Below are positions 18,266-27,064 of a DNA stretch of 64,000 bases, in pieces. The first letter of the stretch is position 1. Each line of letters starts with the position of its first letter. The translations under genes and the position numbers were made by a program. The notes under the pieces were generated by a model, which did no database searches, was not told the origin of the DNA, and worked only from the letters and a program-made list of their open reading frames with translations. This DNA is from Caldalkalibacillus mannanilyticus JCM 10596 (GTDB lineage Bacteria > Bacillota > Bacilli > Caldalkalibacillales > JCM-10596): NCBI RefSeq assembly GCF_000615945.1, contig NZ_BAMO01000025.1:1-64000 (forward strand), given 5' to 3'.

Positions 18266-19351
18266 CTATACTTTTCCTTTAATGCGATACACGTAAGCAA
18301 GAACTTCTGCAACGGCTTTAAATAACTCTTCAGGTACGGCACCCCCAATGTCAACTTGATGATAGAGTGCACGAGCCAATGGTTTATTTTCCATTGTGAT
18401 GATATGATTTTGCTTCGCAATCTCTTTGATTTTGAGAGCGACCTGATCCATCCCCTTGGCAATAACTCGAGGAGCCTCCATCGTGTCTCCATCATATTTG
18501 AGAGCAACCGCAAAGTGAGTAGGGTTCGTGATGACTACATCGGCTTTTGGTACCTCTTGCATCATACGCCTCATCGCCATTTGCCGCTGACGTTCTCGTA
18601 TTTTTGCTTTAATAAGGGGGTCCCCTTCTGCTTTCTTATGTTCATCCTTAATGTCTTGCTTTGACATTCGAATATTTTTTTCAAAATCATATTTTTGATA
18701 AAGATAATCTAGGACTGCTAAGAACAATAAGATAATCGCAACAGTAAGACCGATCTGAAAAGTTAAAGTACCAATGAGAGATAAGGCGTGTCCTATGCTC
18801 TTTTGTGATAAAAGAAAAATTTCCTCTTTTTTCAAGAATAAAAGAGTAAAAACTACGGTCGAAATAAACGATATCTTAAACATAGACTTCAGAAATTCCA
18901 CAATCGCTCGAAGAGAATAAATTCGTTTAAACCCTTGAATGGGATTTAAACGCTCAAGCTTCATCTTCAATGGATCCGTCGTAAAAAGAAACCCCACTTG
19001 AATATAATTACTAAATACTCCAGCAACTAAGGCTACTGTCATGATCGGCAGTACTGCCTTGGCTGCCTCTAAGGTAAAATCAACAAACATTGTATGAACA
19101 TTGGGAACCGACAGCTCCCAGCTTGAATATTCAATCAAGGCTCTTTTAAAAATGGAGAGGAGTATGTTAAATATCCAGCCCCCTACAAAAAAGAGAGCAA
19201 TAAAAACTGTTAACATAATAAGCGAGGTTGCCACTTCCTGGCTTTTTGCTACCTGCCCCTTTTTCCTCTGGTCTTGCCTCTTCTTCGGAGTCGCTTTCTC
19301 CGTCTTCTCTTGAGCAAAGAACTGCAGGTTCATCGGAAATCTTGTTGACAT
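18266..19351 (-). CDS. flhB: flagellar export switch protein FlhB
   Basis: FlhB is the substrate-specificity switch of the flagellar export system. It starts with a basic region (EKTEKATPKKRQDQRKKG), has four transmembrane helices, and its cytoplasmic domain carries the autocleavage motif N-P-T-H, near residue 279. Cleavage between Asn and Pro, controlled by FliK, switches export from hook to filament proteins. A GGAGG site precedes ATG 19351. A short FlhB-like relative without the motif (ylqH) lies at 50750-51046. Confidence 0.97.
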   Translation of the reverse strand: MSTRFPMNLQFFAQEKTEKATPKKRQDQRKKGQVAKSQEVATSLIMLTVFIALFFVGGWIFNILLSIFKRALIEYSSWELSVPNVHTMFVDFTLEAAKAVLPIMTVALVAGVFSNYIQVGFLFTTDPLKMKLERLNPIQGFKRIYSLRAIVEFLKSMFKISFISTVVFTLLFLKKEEIFLLSQKSIGHALSLIGTLTFQIGLTVAIILLFLAVLDYLYQKYDFEKNIRMSKQDIKDEHKKAEGDPLIKAKIRERQRQMAMRRMMQEVPKADVVITNPTHFAVALKYDGDTMEAPRVIAKGMDQVALKIKEIAKQNHIITMENKPLARALYHQVDIGGAVPEELFKAVAEVLAYVYRIKGKV

Positions 19352-19353
19352 GA

Positions 19354-20130
19354 TTAACCTCCAAGTAGCTTCAGCAATTGCCCCATCGCATCAACCATAT
19401 CCCTAAACAATCCGCCTAACAATTGAAAGAAAGTGGCAAAGGTTAAAAGAATAATGGTGAAGCCAACTAATATTTTTAATGGGAGTCCAACCACAAATAC
19501 ATTTAATTGTGGTACGGTACGGGCTAAGAATCCAAGTGCTACGTCAACTAAGAACAATGATCCAACAATGGGAATAGCAAGTTGAAATGCTACAACAAAC
19601 ATCTGAACAAACAATGAACTAATAAAGAGAGCGACTCTTTCACTTCCTATTGGAACAAAGGCGAGATCAATAGGTACCATTTGGTAGCTTTTTATGACCG
19701 CATCAATAAGTAAGTGATGACCATTCACACTGAGTAAGAAAAAGAGAGCGAGCATGTACTTAAAGTTACCGAGTATCGGAACCTGGGCTCCTGTTTGAGG
19801 ATCCACTACATTGGCAATGGCAAACCCCATTTGGAAGTCAATAAACGCTCCTGCTACCTGAACAGTGTACAAAATAAGGGATGCTACAAATCCAAGTGCA
19901 AGCCCAATCACTGCTTCTTTCAGGATCAACAGGATATAAGTGAAATCCAACATAATCGGTTGCTCTACTGAAATGGTCAAATAACTAACAAAAGAAATAA
20001 ATACTCCAAGGCCCACTTTAAAAGGCATTGGAACTCCCTTCATTGAAAAAATAGGAGCAGAAACGAAAAATGAAGTAATCCGTACAAGAATGAGTAGAAA
20101 GACCGGTAATTGTTCTAGCCATATTAGCAT
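19354..20130 (-). CDS. fliR: flagellar export protein FliR
   Basis: FliR is part of the FliPQR export pore. The 258-residue product is a multi-span membrane protein (about six hydrophobic segments) with family features such as FQMGFAIANVVDPQTG near residue 100 and GLPLKILVGF near 210. It lies between fliQ and flhB with 2-base and 12-base gaps. Confidence 0.96.
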   Translation of the reverse strand: MLIWLEQLPVFLLILVRITSFFVSAPIFSMKGVPMPFKVGLGVFISFVSYLTISVEQPIMLDFTYILLILKEAVIGLALGFVASLILYTVQVAGAFIDFQMGFAIANVVDPQTGAQVPILGNFKYMLALFFLLSVNGHHLLIDAVIKSYQMVPIDLAFVPIGSERVALFISSLFVQMFVVAFQLAIPIVGSLFLVDVALGFLARTVPQLNVFVVGLPLKILVGFTIILLTFATFFQLLGGLFRDMVDAMGQLLKLLGG

Positions 20131-20142
20131 TTCGTTTCTCCA

Positions 20143-20412
20143 CTATCCTATAAATCTGTGTAAATTCCTAAATAGTTGATTTGTGAAATCAAGCATTAAG
20201 GTTAACATCCATGGTCCAAATATCACGAGTGAGAGTAACACAGCCACGATTTTAGGAATAAACGCTAAGGTTTGCTCCTGAATTTGTGTAGTAGCTTGAA
20301 AGATACTTACAAGCAACCCCACTCCAAGTGCGAGAAGAAGCATGGGACCTGCGATCATAAGTATCGTATATATCGATTGCTCTGCCAGCTTAATGACCAT
20401 ATCTGGTGACAT
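20143..20412 (-). CDS. fliQ: flagellar export protein FliQ
   Basis: FliQ is a small two-helix subunit of the export pore. The 89-residue product has two hydrophobic hairpin segments joined by the conserved FQATTQIQEQTL region near residue 39 and ends shortly after FGPWML. Position between fliP and fliR and length are as in the family. Confidence 0.96.
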   Translation of the reverse strand: MSPDMVIKLAEQSIYTILMIAGPMLLLALGVGLLVSIFQATTQIQEQTLAFIPKIVAVLLSLVIFGPWMLTLMLDFTNQLFRNLHRFIG

Positions 20413-20432
20413 ATTCTTCTCCTCCTACTTCG

Positions 20433-21146
20433 TTAAAAACTAAGCAATAATGATTGTACTACCAAATGCCATCCATCTACTAAAATAAATAATAGAATTT
20501 TAAAAGGTAAAGAAATCATAACAGGTGGTAGCATCATCATTCCCATTGCCATCAAGGTACTGGCAACTACCATGTCAATAACCAAAAATGGAATAAAAAT
20601 CATAAATCCAATTTGAAAGGCTGTTTTGAGTTCGCTAATAGCAAAAGCCGGTACTAATACAGTTAACGGAATATCTTGAATTGTAGTAGGCTTTTCGACT
20701 CTAGTATATTTTAGAAACAAAGCTAAATCTTTCTCACGAGTATGCTTCGCCATAAACTCTTTCATTGGAATCATCGCTGTATCAAAAGCTTCCTCCTGTG
20801 AAATTTGACCTTCCTGAAATGGCTTTAACGCTGTTTCATTCACTTCAGCAAACACAGGGGACATGACGAAAAATGTAAGAAACAAGGACAAACCAATAAT
20901 CACTTGATTCGGTGGCATTGATTGTGTTGCTAGAGCTGTACGTACAAAGGAAAGTACGATCACAATTCTAGTAAAACAAGTCATTAAAATAAGAATAGCT
21001 GGAGCTAATGACAGAACCGTCATTAACAACAAGATCCTTAATGTTGTAGACACACCGTTTGGATCATCTGTAGCTCCTATATTAAGATTAATTCCAGGTA
21101 TCAAAGCTTGTGTAGGATCGACTGCTGCAAATAGTATTTCTGTCAC
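20433..21146 (-). CDS. fliP: flagellar export protein FliP
   Basis: FliP forms the five-fold core of the export pore. The product (237 residues) has the LAPAILILMTCFTRIVIVLS motif near residue 47, PPNQVIIGLSLFLTFFVM near 78 and the C-terminal LMAMGMMMLPPVMISLPFK near 190. The start is GTG 21146, overlapping the fliO stop as GTGA, with GAGGG upstream. Unlike many homologues it has little or no cleavable signal peptide before the first helix. Confidence 0.96.
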   Translation of the reverse strand: MTEILFAAVDPTQALIPGINLNIGATDDPNGVSTTLRILLLMTVLSLAPAILILMTCFTRIVIVLSFVRTALATQSMPPNQVIIGLSLFLTFFVMSPVFAEVNETALKPFQEGQISQEEAFDTAMIPMKEFMAKHTREKDLALFLKYTRVEKPTTIQDIPLTVLVPAFAISELKTAFQIGFMIFIPFLVIDMVVASTLMAMGMMMLPPVMISLPFKILLFILVDGWHLVVQSLLLSF

Positions 21147-21829
21147 TTGAATCTACCCTCTTTTTGCTGAATTTCGTCGGCTTGCAGTTCAAGCTCAACC
21201 TTTTTTCTTTTCTGGAGCTGATTCTCGAGACTATGACTAAACATTTCATGAAAAGAAGATTTAGCAGATTCATTTTGATCTCTGCTATTAAATTTTGATT
21301 GAATTAAATCGACAAATCCTTTTGAAATAACTTGATTGTCATCCTCTAAGCTACTCTCTATAACTGATTTTTCACTCTCATCCTTGATTTCTTTAATGAG
21401 CGAAATCTGTTCACCTACTCCCAGTAAATAGATTTGACCACCTACTTTTACTAGTTGTAAGGATTTATTAGGTCCTAGAGAAGTTCCACCTAAATGGTTA
21501 AACAATGAGTTATGCTGGAGCTTTCTTTGTTGAATAGCAAGTACTTTTCTTAACCCATAGATTAAAACGATAATAACCAATGTATAAAATACGAGTTTAA
21601 GAATAAGGGTGAAGGGGTTAGTGTGATTCGAATCGGTAGTAATAGACACTAACTCCTCCGTCTGCTTTGGTTCTTCATTTTCATCTTTTAGCAAGCTGTC
21701 CGCTACAGATGGTTCTTTTTTCACTTCCATATTCTCTTCATTAGCAGAAACGGATTGGTGCACAAATAGATTCAAAATGAAAAGTGCGACGATCAAACAA
21801 CTATAGATAAATCCTTTTTTCCGAATCAA
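21143..21829 (-). CDS. fliO: flagellar biosynthetic protein FliO/FliZ
   Basis: This gene holds the fliZ (fliO) place upstream of fliP. The product has an N-terminal signal-like segment, an acidic stretch, one transmembrane helix near residues 70-93 and then the FliO domain (GGTSLGPNKSLQLVKVGGQIYLLGVGEQISLI), followed by a charged tail. FliO helps FliP assemble. I choose TTG 21829 because AAAGGG lies the right distance before it; the frame also opens at GTG 21838, which sits inside that site. Confidence 0.88.
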   Translation of the reverse strand: MIRKKGFIYSCLIVALFILNLFVHQSVSANEENMEVKKEPSVADSLLKDENEEPKQTEELVSITTDSNHTNPFTLILKLVFYTLVIIVLIYGLRKVLAIQQRKLQHNSLFNHLGGTSLGPNKSLQLVKVGGQIYLLGVGEQISLIKEIKDESEKSVIESSLEDDNQVISKGFVDLIQSKFNSRDQNESAKSSFHEMFSHSLENQLQKRKKVELELQADEIQQKEGRFK

Positions 21830-21866
21830 AGTGTACACCCTTTCTGAGAATTTACGATTCTATTTC

Positions 21867-22226
21867 TTATCCTAATGTTTTGTTAATCGCTTCTAATACA
21901 CGTTCTGCTTGGAACGGCTTAACGATAAAGTCTTTTGCTCCCGCTTGAATGGCATCGATTACCATGGCTTGTTGTCCCATAGCAGAACACATAATGATTT
22001 TCGCATTTGGATTAATTTTCTTTATTTCCTTCAATGCAGAGATCCCATCCATTTCAGGCATTGTAATATCCATAGTTACAAGGTCAGGAGTTAGTTCTTT
22101 ATATTTTTCAACAGCTTGAGCTCCATCATGTGCTTCTCCTACAACCTCGAATCCATTTTTCGATAAGATTTCCTTAATCATCATTCTCATGAATGCTGCA
22201 TCATCAACAATTAAAATTTTTGCCAT
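21867..22226 (-). CDS. cheY: chemotaxis response regulator CheY
   Basis: CheY is a single receiver domain that, when phosphorylated by CheA, binds the switch proteins FliM and FliY. Asp8, Asp9, the phosphorylation site Asp53 (VTMDITMP), a Ser in MCSAMG and the Lys in VKPFQ are all present. Length 119 is normal. It follows fliY in the standard Bacillus order and has an AGGGAGG site before ATG 22226. Confidence 0.97.
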   Translation of the reverse strand: MAKILIVDDAAFMRMMIKEILSKNGFEVVGEAHDGAQAVEKYKELTPDLVTMDITMPEMDGISALKEIKKINPNAKIIMCSAMGQQAMVIDAIQAGAKDFIVKPFQAERVLEAINKTLG

Positions 22227-22257
22227 TTTGTGGTTCCTCCCTTAGATAATCCTATTA

Positions 22258-23459
22258 TTATTGAAGTTTTTGTAATCGATCCCATTGACTTAAGATATCT
22301 GTAACACGCACACCAAAGTTTTCTTCGATAACGACAACCTCGCCTTTGGCTATTAACTTATTATTGACTAAAATATCAACTGGCTCTCCTGCTAATTTGT
22401 CTAATTCCAAAATAGATCCAGGTGATAATTCTAAAATGTCCTTGATCACTCGTTTTGTACGTCCTAATTCCACTGTTACGTTTAACGGAATATCTAATAA
22501 CAAATTCAAATTTTTTGTATCAGTGTTCATAGGTGGATTCTGATCAAAGCTAGAGAATTGAACAGATTGCACGTTGGCTGAACGATTCGCATGCAGCTGA
22601 TTCGGCATCGGCGGTGGCTGATGATACATTGGCTGCTCATACATCGGCTGCTGAGGGACCTGCTGTTGTTGAGGCGGCGGTGCACTCACATTTGGCTGTG
22701 CTGCTGGAGCAACAGGCTCCGCACTAGGAGCAGGTGTAGACTCAGGTGCTTTGGCTTCTGCTGGAGCAGAATCAGTCGTTGGATTCATTAAGAGATCCAC
22801 CATTTGCTTGGCAAATGGAACCGTGATTAATTGCATAATATTTGAATCAATGAGGTTTCCAACCTTCATTCTAAATGACACTTGGATGAACACTTCATCT
22901 TGAGTAAGCTGTTCAGGAGGTCCTTCATTCGATACATCCATAATGTCAATTCCAGGTGGAGAAATATCAACCTTACGGCTAAAAATGGTTGACATGGAGG
23001 TGGCTGCTGAACCATCATTTGGTTCATAGCTTCTTGAACAGCACTTACATGAAGTTCATTCAACTCACCACTCGGGTTGGTTCCATCTCCTCCCATCATT
23101 AAATCTGCAATAATTTTAGCATCAATTTCTTTAATCACTAGAAGATTGATCCCTTGAAAGCCTTCTGTATATTTCACATGAACGGCTACATGTGGATTAG
23201 GAAAACTATCCTGTACCGCATCACGCATTAATAATGAAATTTTAGGTGTTGTAATATCTACTTTTTGACCTAATAAGGTAGAAAGAGCCGTCGACGCACT
23301 TCCAAATGTAATATTTCCAATCTCTCCTAAGGCATCCTGTTCAAGCGGAGAAATAAAATCTTCAATATTGTGCTCACTGGAAGAAGCATCCTCTTCCTCA
23401 CCGCCACCCTGTTTCAATAACGCATCGATTTCATCTTGAGAAAGCATATCACTTGTCAT
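22258..23459 (-). pseudogene. fliY: flagellar switch protein FliY, broken by one frameshift
   Basis: FliY is the CheY-P-binding and phosphatase component of the switch in Bacillus. Frame one (22866-23459) has the N-terminal LSQDEIDALL CheY-binding motif, EIGNITFGSASTALS and the second helix [12 protein letters not shown]. Frame two (22258-22995) resumes at [15 protein letters not shown], passes a Pro/Gln/Ala-rich linker and ends in the FliN-like domain ([16 protein letters not shown] to [11 protein letters not shown]). One added G at 23012-23013 joins them as M-M-G-S-A-A-T-S-M, the exact family sequence, giving about 400 residues. GGAGG stands six bases before ATG 23459. The break is very likely a miscall. 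Confidence 0.92.
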
Positions 23460-24444
23460 CTTCTTCCTCCTCTCTAATTACCTCTGTAATCTGTATAGCC
23501 ATCTTTCCTTTAAGTACACCGGGTTGGGCGTGGAATTTAGCTTGATTTCCTACGCGAACCACGAGTGGATCATCGACTGCTTCATTCAAACGAATCACAT
23601 CGCCAGCAGATAATTGTAAGAATTCCTGGATATGAATCGTCGAATGTCCAAGTTCAGCTATAAGAGGTAATTTAGCTTGCTTCAATCTTTTTTCTAATAC
23701 CTCTTGTTCTTTTGGTGCCCTCACTTTCTTCTGTGCATTCATCCAGTAATGGGCAGAAAGCTTAGGCATGATTGGTTCTAAAACGACATGAGGTAAACAA
23801 AAGTTAATCATCCCTGTTACATCCCCAACCTTGGTGCTTAAAGAAATAACCGCTACCGTTTCATTTGGTGAAACAATTTGCATAAATTGAGGGTTGGTTT
23901 CTAAAACATCTAATTCAGGATCCAGTTCAATTACAGATTTCCACGCATCCTGAAAGCCTTCAAGTGCCTTCAGAAAGATTCTTTCCATTACAATCGTTTC
24001 AATTTCGGTTAACGTGGAGCTTTTGGTAGGACTTGTCCCTTGCCCACCCAACATTCTTTCTAGCATGGCATAAGCAATATTAGGGTGAACCTCCATTACC
24101 ATTCGACCTTCTAGTGGAGAAGCTGTAAATACGTTAAGAATCGTCATTTTGGGAATGGATCGAATAAATTCCTCATAAGGAAGCTGGTCAACAGATGCTA
24201 CTGAAATTTGGACAAAGGTTCTAAGTTGAGCTGAAAAATAAGTGGTTAATATTCTAGAGTAGTTCTCATAAATTCTTGTCAAACTTCGGATTTGATCTTT
24301 TGAAAAGCGTAAAGCTCTTTTAAAATCGTAAACCTTAACCTTTTTCTCAGTATCCTCTTTTTTCAGCTCTTCCGCATCCATTTCACCAGAGGAAATCGCC
24401 GCTAATAACGCATCAATTTCGCCTTGGGATAATACTTCTGGCAA
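23449..24444 (-). CDS. fliM: flagellar motor switch protein FliM
   Basis: FliM is the C-ring protein that receives CheY-P and sets rotation direction. The N-terminal EVLSQGEIDALL peptide is the CheY-binding site; a CheC-like middle domain and a C-terminal FliN-like SpoA domain follow (LGHSTIHIQEFLQLSAGDVIRL). I place the start at TTG 24444, eight bases after GGAGG; the frame's apparent GTG start at 24453 overlaps the ribosome site. The stop overlaps the fliY start. Confidence 0.95.
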   Translation of the reverse strand: MPEVLSQGEIDALLAAISSGEMDAEELKKEDTEKKVKVYDFKRALRFSKDQIRSLTRIYENYSRILTTYFSAQLRTFVQISVASVDQLPYEEFIRSIPKMTILNVFTASPLEGRMVMEVHPNIAYAMLERMLGGQGTSPTKSSTLTEIETIVMERIFLKALEGFQDAWKSVIELDPELDVLETNPQFMQIVSPNETVAVISLSTKVGDVTGMINFCLPHVVLEPIMPKLSAHYWMNAQKKVRAPKEQEVLEKRLKQAKLPLIAELGHSTIHIQEFLQLSAGDVIRLNEAVDDPLVVRVGNQAKFHAQPGVLKGKMAIQITEVIREEEEDDK

Positions 24445-24513
24445 GGGAATCACCTCCTTCTATAAGTAAAAAATAATGTATAATGAATAGCTATATTTCA
24501 AAAAGTTCTACCA

Positions 24514-24972
24514 TTATTGCAATTTGAGATCAACTGTATAGATACTTTGTACTTTTCCATCTAACATAATTTCATTAAAGCGATTCATTAGAATGGCTTC
24601 TAGACGATTAATTCCTGCACTTCCTTCTAAGTCTGCATGAGTTAAAGAAGCAAGCTCAGAGATAATGATGGAACGCACCTGTACATTTCTTTTTTCAAAT
24701 TCTGCCTTTGCTTTCTTACCATCAAGAAGGATACCAAATTGTACGACAATATAGCCTTTCGGACTAATATTAGTGGTAATTACATCAGTTGTTACCATGT
24801 ATTCCACTAATTCATCTGCCGTTAATTTTCTTTCTTCGATCACTTCTTCTTGTGCTGCTCCAGTAGTTGGAGCAAACGTTGTTTTCCAGAGAACAAAGGA
24901 AACTCCACCCAACAATGTGATACCTATCATAATGATAAGAGCCATATTAAACAGTTTATTTTTAAACATCAT
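24514..24972 (-). CDS. fliL: flagellar basal-body-associated protein FliL
   Basis: FliL is a single-pass inner membrane protein that surrounds the stator and supports motor torque. The 152-residue product has one N-terminal transmembrane helix (about 8-29) and a periplasm-side domain with YMVTTDVITTNIS and a C-terminal VYTVDLKLQ-like strand (IYTVDLKLQ). ATG 24972 overlaps the swrD stop. Confidence 0.93.
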   Translation of the reverse strand: MMFKNKLFNMALIIMIGITLLGGVSFVLWKTTFAPTTGAAQEEVIEERKLTADELVEYMVTTDVITTNISPKGYIVVQFGILLDGKKAKAEFEKRNVQVRSIIISELASLTHADLEGSAGINRLEAILMNRFNEIMLDGKVQSIYTVDLKLQ

Positions 24973-25177
24973 CCTGCCCCTCTTTCATCTCAAAAAAGAG
25001 ACCTATCTTTTTATAAAAAGCAGTCACTTTATCTGATACCTCCCCTACAGGCTCTAATACTAGAATCTTTTTTCCATTTGTTAATGTGATTAATGTATCA
25101 GGTGTTGGTTCTACTCTCTCGATATAAATGGCATTGATTGTGATTTTTTGCTGGTTTAATTTTGTTAGTTCAATCAT
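24962..25177 (-). CDS. swrD: FlbD/SwrD family flagellar protein
   Basis: This 71-residue protein matches the FlbD family: IELTKLNQQKITINAIYIERVEPTPDTLITL with the L-N and I-E-x-V-E-x-T-P-D-T-x-I pattern. In B. subtilis the homologue SwrD (YlzI) raises motor torque. The ATG at 25177 lacks a nearby ribosome site; an AGGAGG stands 41 bases upstream on the other side of a hairpin (see 25187-25215). It overlaps fliL by 11 bases. Confidence 0.92.
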   Translation of the reverse strand: MIELTKLNQQKITINAIYIERVEPTPDTLITLTNGKKILVLEPVGEVSDKVTAFYKKIGLFFEMKEGQDDV

Positions 25178-25186
25178 AGATAGGTC

Positions 25187-25215
25187 GGCTGAATGAATGT
25201 ATCATCCATTCAGCC
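25187..25215 (-). promoter_or_regulatory. hairpin between the hook gene and swrD, bridging a ribosome site to the start
   Basis: A 9-bp perfect stem (25187-25195 with 25207-25215) fills the short gap. On the transcript an AGGAGGG lies immediately 5' of it and the swrD ATG nine bases 3' of it. When the hairpin is folded the ribosome site comes to about 12 bases from the ATG. There is no T-run, so it is not a terminator. Confidence 0.5.
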
Positions 25216-25223
25216 TATCCCTC

Positions 25224-26042
25224 CTATCGTTTCAGATTTACTACTTCTTGTAATATTTCATCTGATGTTGTAATGATTCTGGAATTGGCTTGGAAACCTC
25301 TTTGTGCAATGATCATTTCAGTAAATTCTTCTGTCAAATCAACGTTGGACATCTCTAATACTCCAGAGATAATTTGTGCTAATTGACCTTCTGCATCATC
25401 AATGGTGGAAATATTATGCTCCCCTCCAGGATTCGCGTTCTGAGTCATCTCATACATTGAACCACCGACTTTACGCAATCCAGCTGGGTTAGCAACAAAT
25501 CCTAAAGCCAAGGTTCCTATTAGTTCAGAATCTCCGTCTTGAGTAACCCCGATAATATCACCATTACGAGAAATCTCAAAGGCAACAAATCCTTCATCTA
25601 TTTCAATCGGTCCACCATCTCCAAGAACTAAATATCCTTGAGATGTAACTAAGTTACCAGCCGCATCTCGATAGAAGTTTCCTGCACGAGTATAGAGTGG
25701 ATTATCTTCATTTCCTCCTGGAGGAACCACTAAGAAAAAGCCATTCCCTTCAATCGCTAAATCCGTCATGACTCCAGTTGTCATAGGAGAACCAGGAGTG
25801 TGAAGAACATCAATCGCAGCGATCGTTGAACCTAAACCTACTTGTCTTCCGTTAACTCCTCCACGCTCACCTGCTTCAGGAGCTGTGACACCAGAGATGT
25901 TCTGACTTAATACATCAGAGAATACCACACGGCTCTTCTTATAACCAACCGTATTTACATTGGCAATATTATTACCGATTACGTCCAACTTCACTTGAAA
26001 GCCCTTCATTCCAGAAACACCAGAGTATAATGATCTTAACAT
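25224..26042 (-). CDS. flgE: flagellar hook protein (FlgE/FlgG family)
   Basis: The product begins MLRSLYSGVSGMKGFQ, then the rod-hook signature LDVIGNNIANVNTVGYKKSR, and ends with the C-terminal Flg_bbr helix (EMIIAQRGFQANSRIITT). In between are the FlgE/F/G core strands (LAIEGNGFFLV). Position after flgD and length (272) match the B. subtilis hook protein FlgE; the domain set alone would also fit FlgG, the name some annotations use. It is exported through the flagellar channel. An unbroken frame with ATG 26042. Confidence 0.93.
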   Translation of the reverse strand: MLRSLYSGVSGMKGFQVKLDVIGNNIANVNTVGYKKSRVVFSDVLSQNISGVTAPEAGERGGVNGRQVGLGSTIAAIDVLHTPGSPMTTGVMTDLAIEGNGFFLVVPPGGNEDNPLYTRAGNFYRDAAGNLVTSQGYLVLGDGGPIEIDEGFVAFEISRNGDIIGVTQDGDSELIGTLALGFVANPAGLRKVGGSMYEMTQNANPGGEHNISTIDDAEGQLAQIISGVLEMSNVDLTEEFTEMIIAQRGFQANSRIITTSDEILQEVVNLKR

Positions 26043-26125
26043 GTATTGTTTTCCCCCTCATGATTTGTGTGTTGCCTCAATCAGTCAGCAACAGATGGCT
26101 TCCGTATTGGTCCAGCCATATAATT

Positions 26126-26524
26126 TTATAAGATCACAGCACTATCAATATTTGTAATGATTTGATCATTCATCGTTTTTTGGTCCATAGCTGTAATGAC
26201 AGTGTTGTTTTTTACACTTACGACAAACGCGAGTCCTTCAAGTAACAATAACGATTCCTTCGAGCCTTTCTCCTTGGCCTTCATCATACCATCCTGTAAT
26301 CGAGCCATTTGATCAGTCGATAAATCAATCCCTCTTTCTTCCAAACGAGCTGTCGCATGTTGACTAAATTTTAATTTAGGTTGTTGTTGTATAAGTGTAT
26401 CCTGCAAATGTTGTGCAAAGCTATTTGAGTTCGGCGGTACATGATTTATCTTTCTAGATGGGTGATGATTTGGCAGAATAGGACTCTTAGGATAATAAGA
26501 ATTTCCTATTTTAAACTGAGCCAT
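26126..26524 (-). CDS. flagellar operon protein of the TIGR02530 type
   Basis: This about 132-residue protein fits the small flagellar-operon family found after flgD in many Firmicutes: [18 protein letters not shown] near the middle, then [29 protein letters not shown]. Its molecular role is not known to me. I prefer ATG 26524 (MAQFKIG), with GAGG just upstream and overlapping the flgD end; the frame opens four codons earlier at a TTG. It is unbroken. Confidence 0.85.
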   Translation of the reverse strand: MAQFKIGNSYYPKSPILPNHHPSRKINHVPPNSNSFAQHLQDTLIQQQPKLKFSQHATARLEERGIDLSTDQMARLQDGMMKAKEKGSKESLLLLEGLAFVVSVKNNTVITAMDQKTMNDQIITNIDSAVIL

Positions 26525-27050
26525 TATCCTCTTCAACCACCTTTTCTGTTGCCTTGTTTTCTTGCTCGGTCACCTGATTAGATGATTTATTTTCTTGTTG
26601 AGCCGCTCTTTCAATACGATAGATATACTCAAGCGGGATTCTTACTCCGTTATCTAATTCTGCAAATAGGGCTCCATCTTTTAGTGTAAGAGCCGTTACA
26701 ACGCCTTCCCCTTTTCTCGTCATATGATCAAGTTTTTCTTCCCAATACACTTTCTGATTGAGCATGTTGGCTTGTTGGGTGATCACATTGTTCATTTGGA
26801 AGTCTAAAAAACGGTTCATGCTTTTCCCCATATTTGTGAGCTGCTCCAAGCTACTAAATTGAGTCATTTGAGCAATAAATTCACGATCCTGAAGTGGTTC
26901 CATCGGATCTTGATTTCTTAGCTGAACAACTAGAAGCTTTAGAAATGCATCCTTCCCTAATGTACCCCTTTCTTCGAATGTAGGAACATTGGAGTAGTAA
27001 CCATTATTTTGTGGTAATGAAGGGAACACTGAGTTGTTTGTTGATGGCAT
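26511..27050 (-). CDS. flgD: flagellar hook capping protein FlgD
   Basis: FlgD is the scaffold cap for hook assembly. The conserved N-terminal part [42 protein letters not shown] is present in order at about residues 30-72. The C-terminal part carries a short beta domain, then a Glu/Gln-rich charged tail of about 30 residues. Length 179 is on the short side for FlgD but usual for Bacillales. Confidence 0.95.
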   Translation of the reverse strand: MPSTNNSVFPSLPQNNGYYSNVPTFEERGTLGKDAFLKLLVVQLRNQDPMEPLQDREFIAQMTQFSSLEQLTNMGKSMNRFLDFQMNNVITQQANMLNQKVYWEEKLDHMTRKGEGVVTALTLKDGALFAELDNGVRIPLEYIYRIERAAQQENKSSNQVTEQENKATEKVVEEDNGSV

Positions 27051-27064
27051 ATGACACTCTCTCC

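Noticed and set aside
18253-18513. Minus-strand frame inside flhB
   Set aside because: It is a shadow frame of flhB with atypical composition and no homology.
22591-22791. Plus-strand frame over the fliY linker
   Set aside because: The Pro/Gln-rich repeats of fliY give an open antisense frame rich in Arg, Leu and Trp; nothing supports a gene.
23460-23500. Two overlapping starts around the fliM-fliY boundary as separate genes
   Set aside because: The overlap is the normal ATGACAAGTGA coupling of fliM stop and fliY start.
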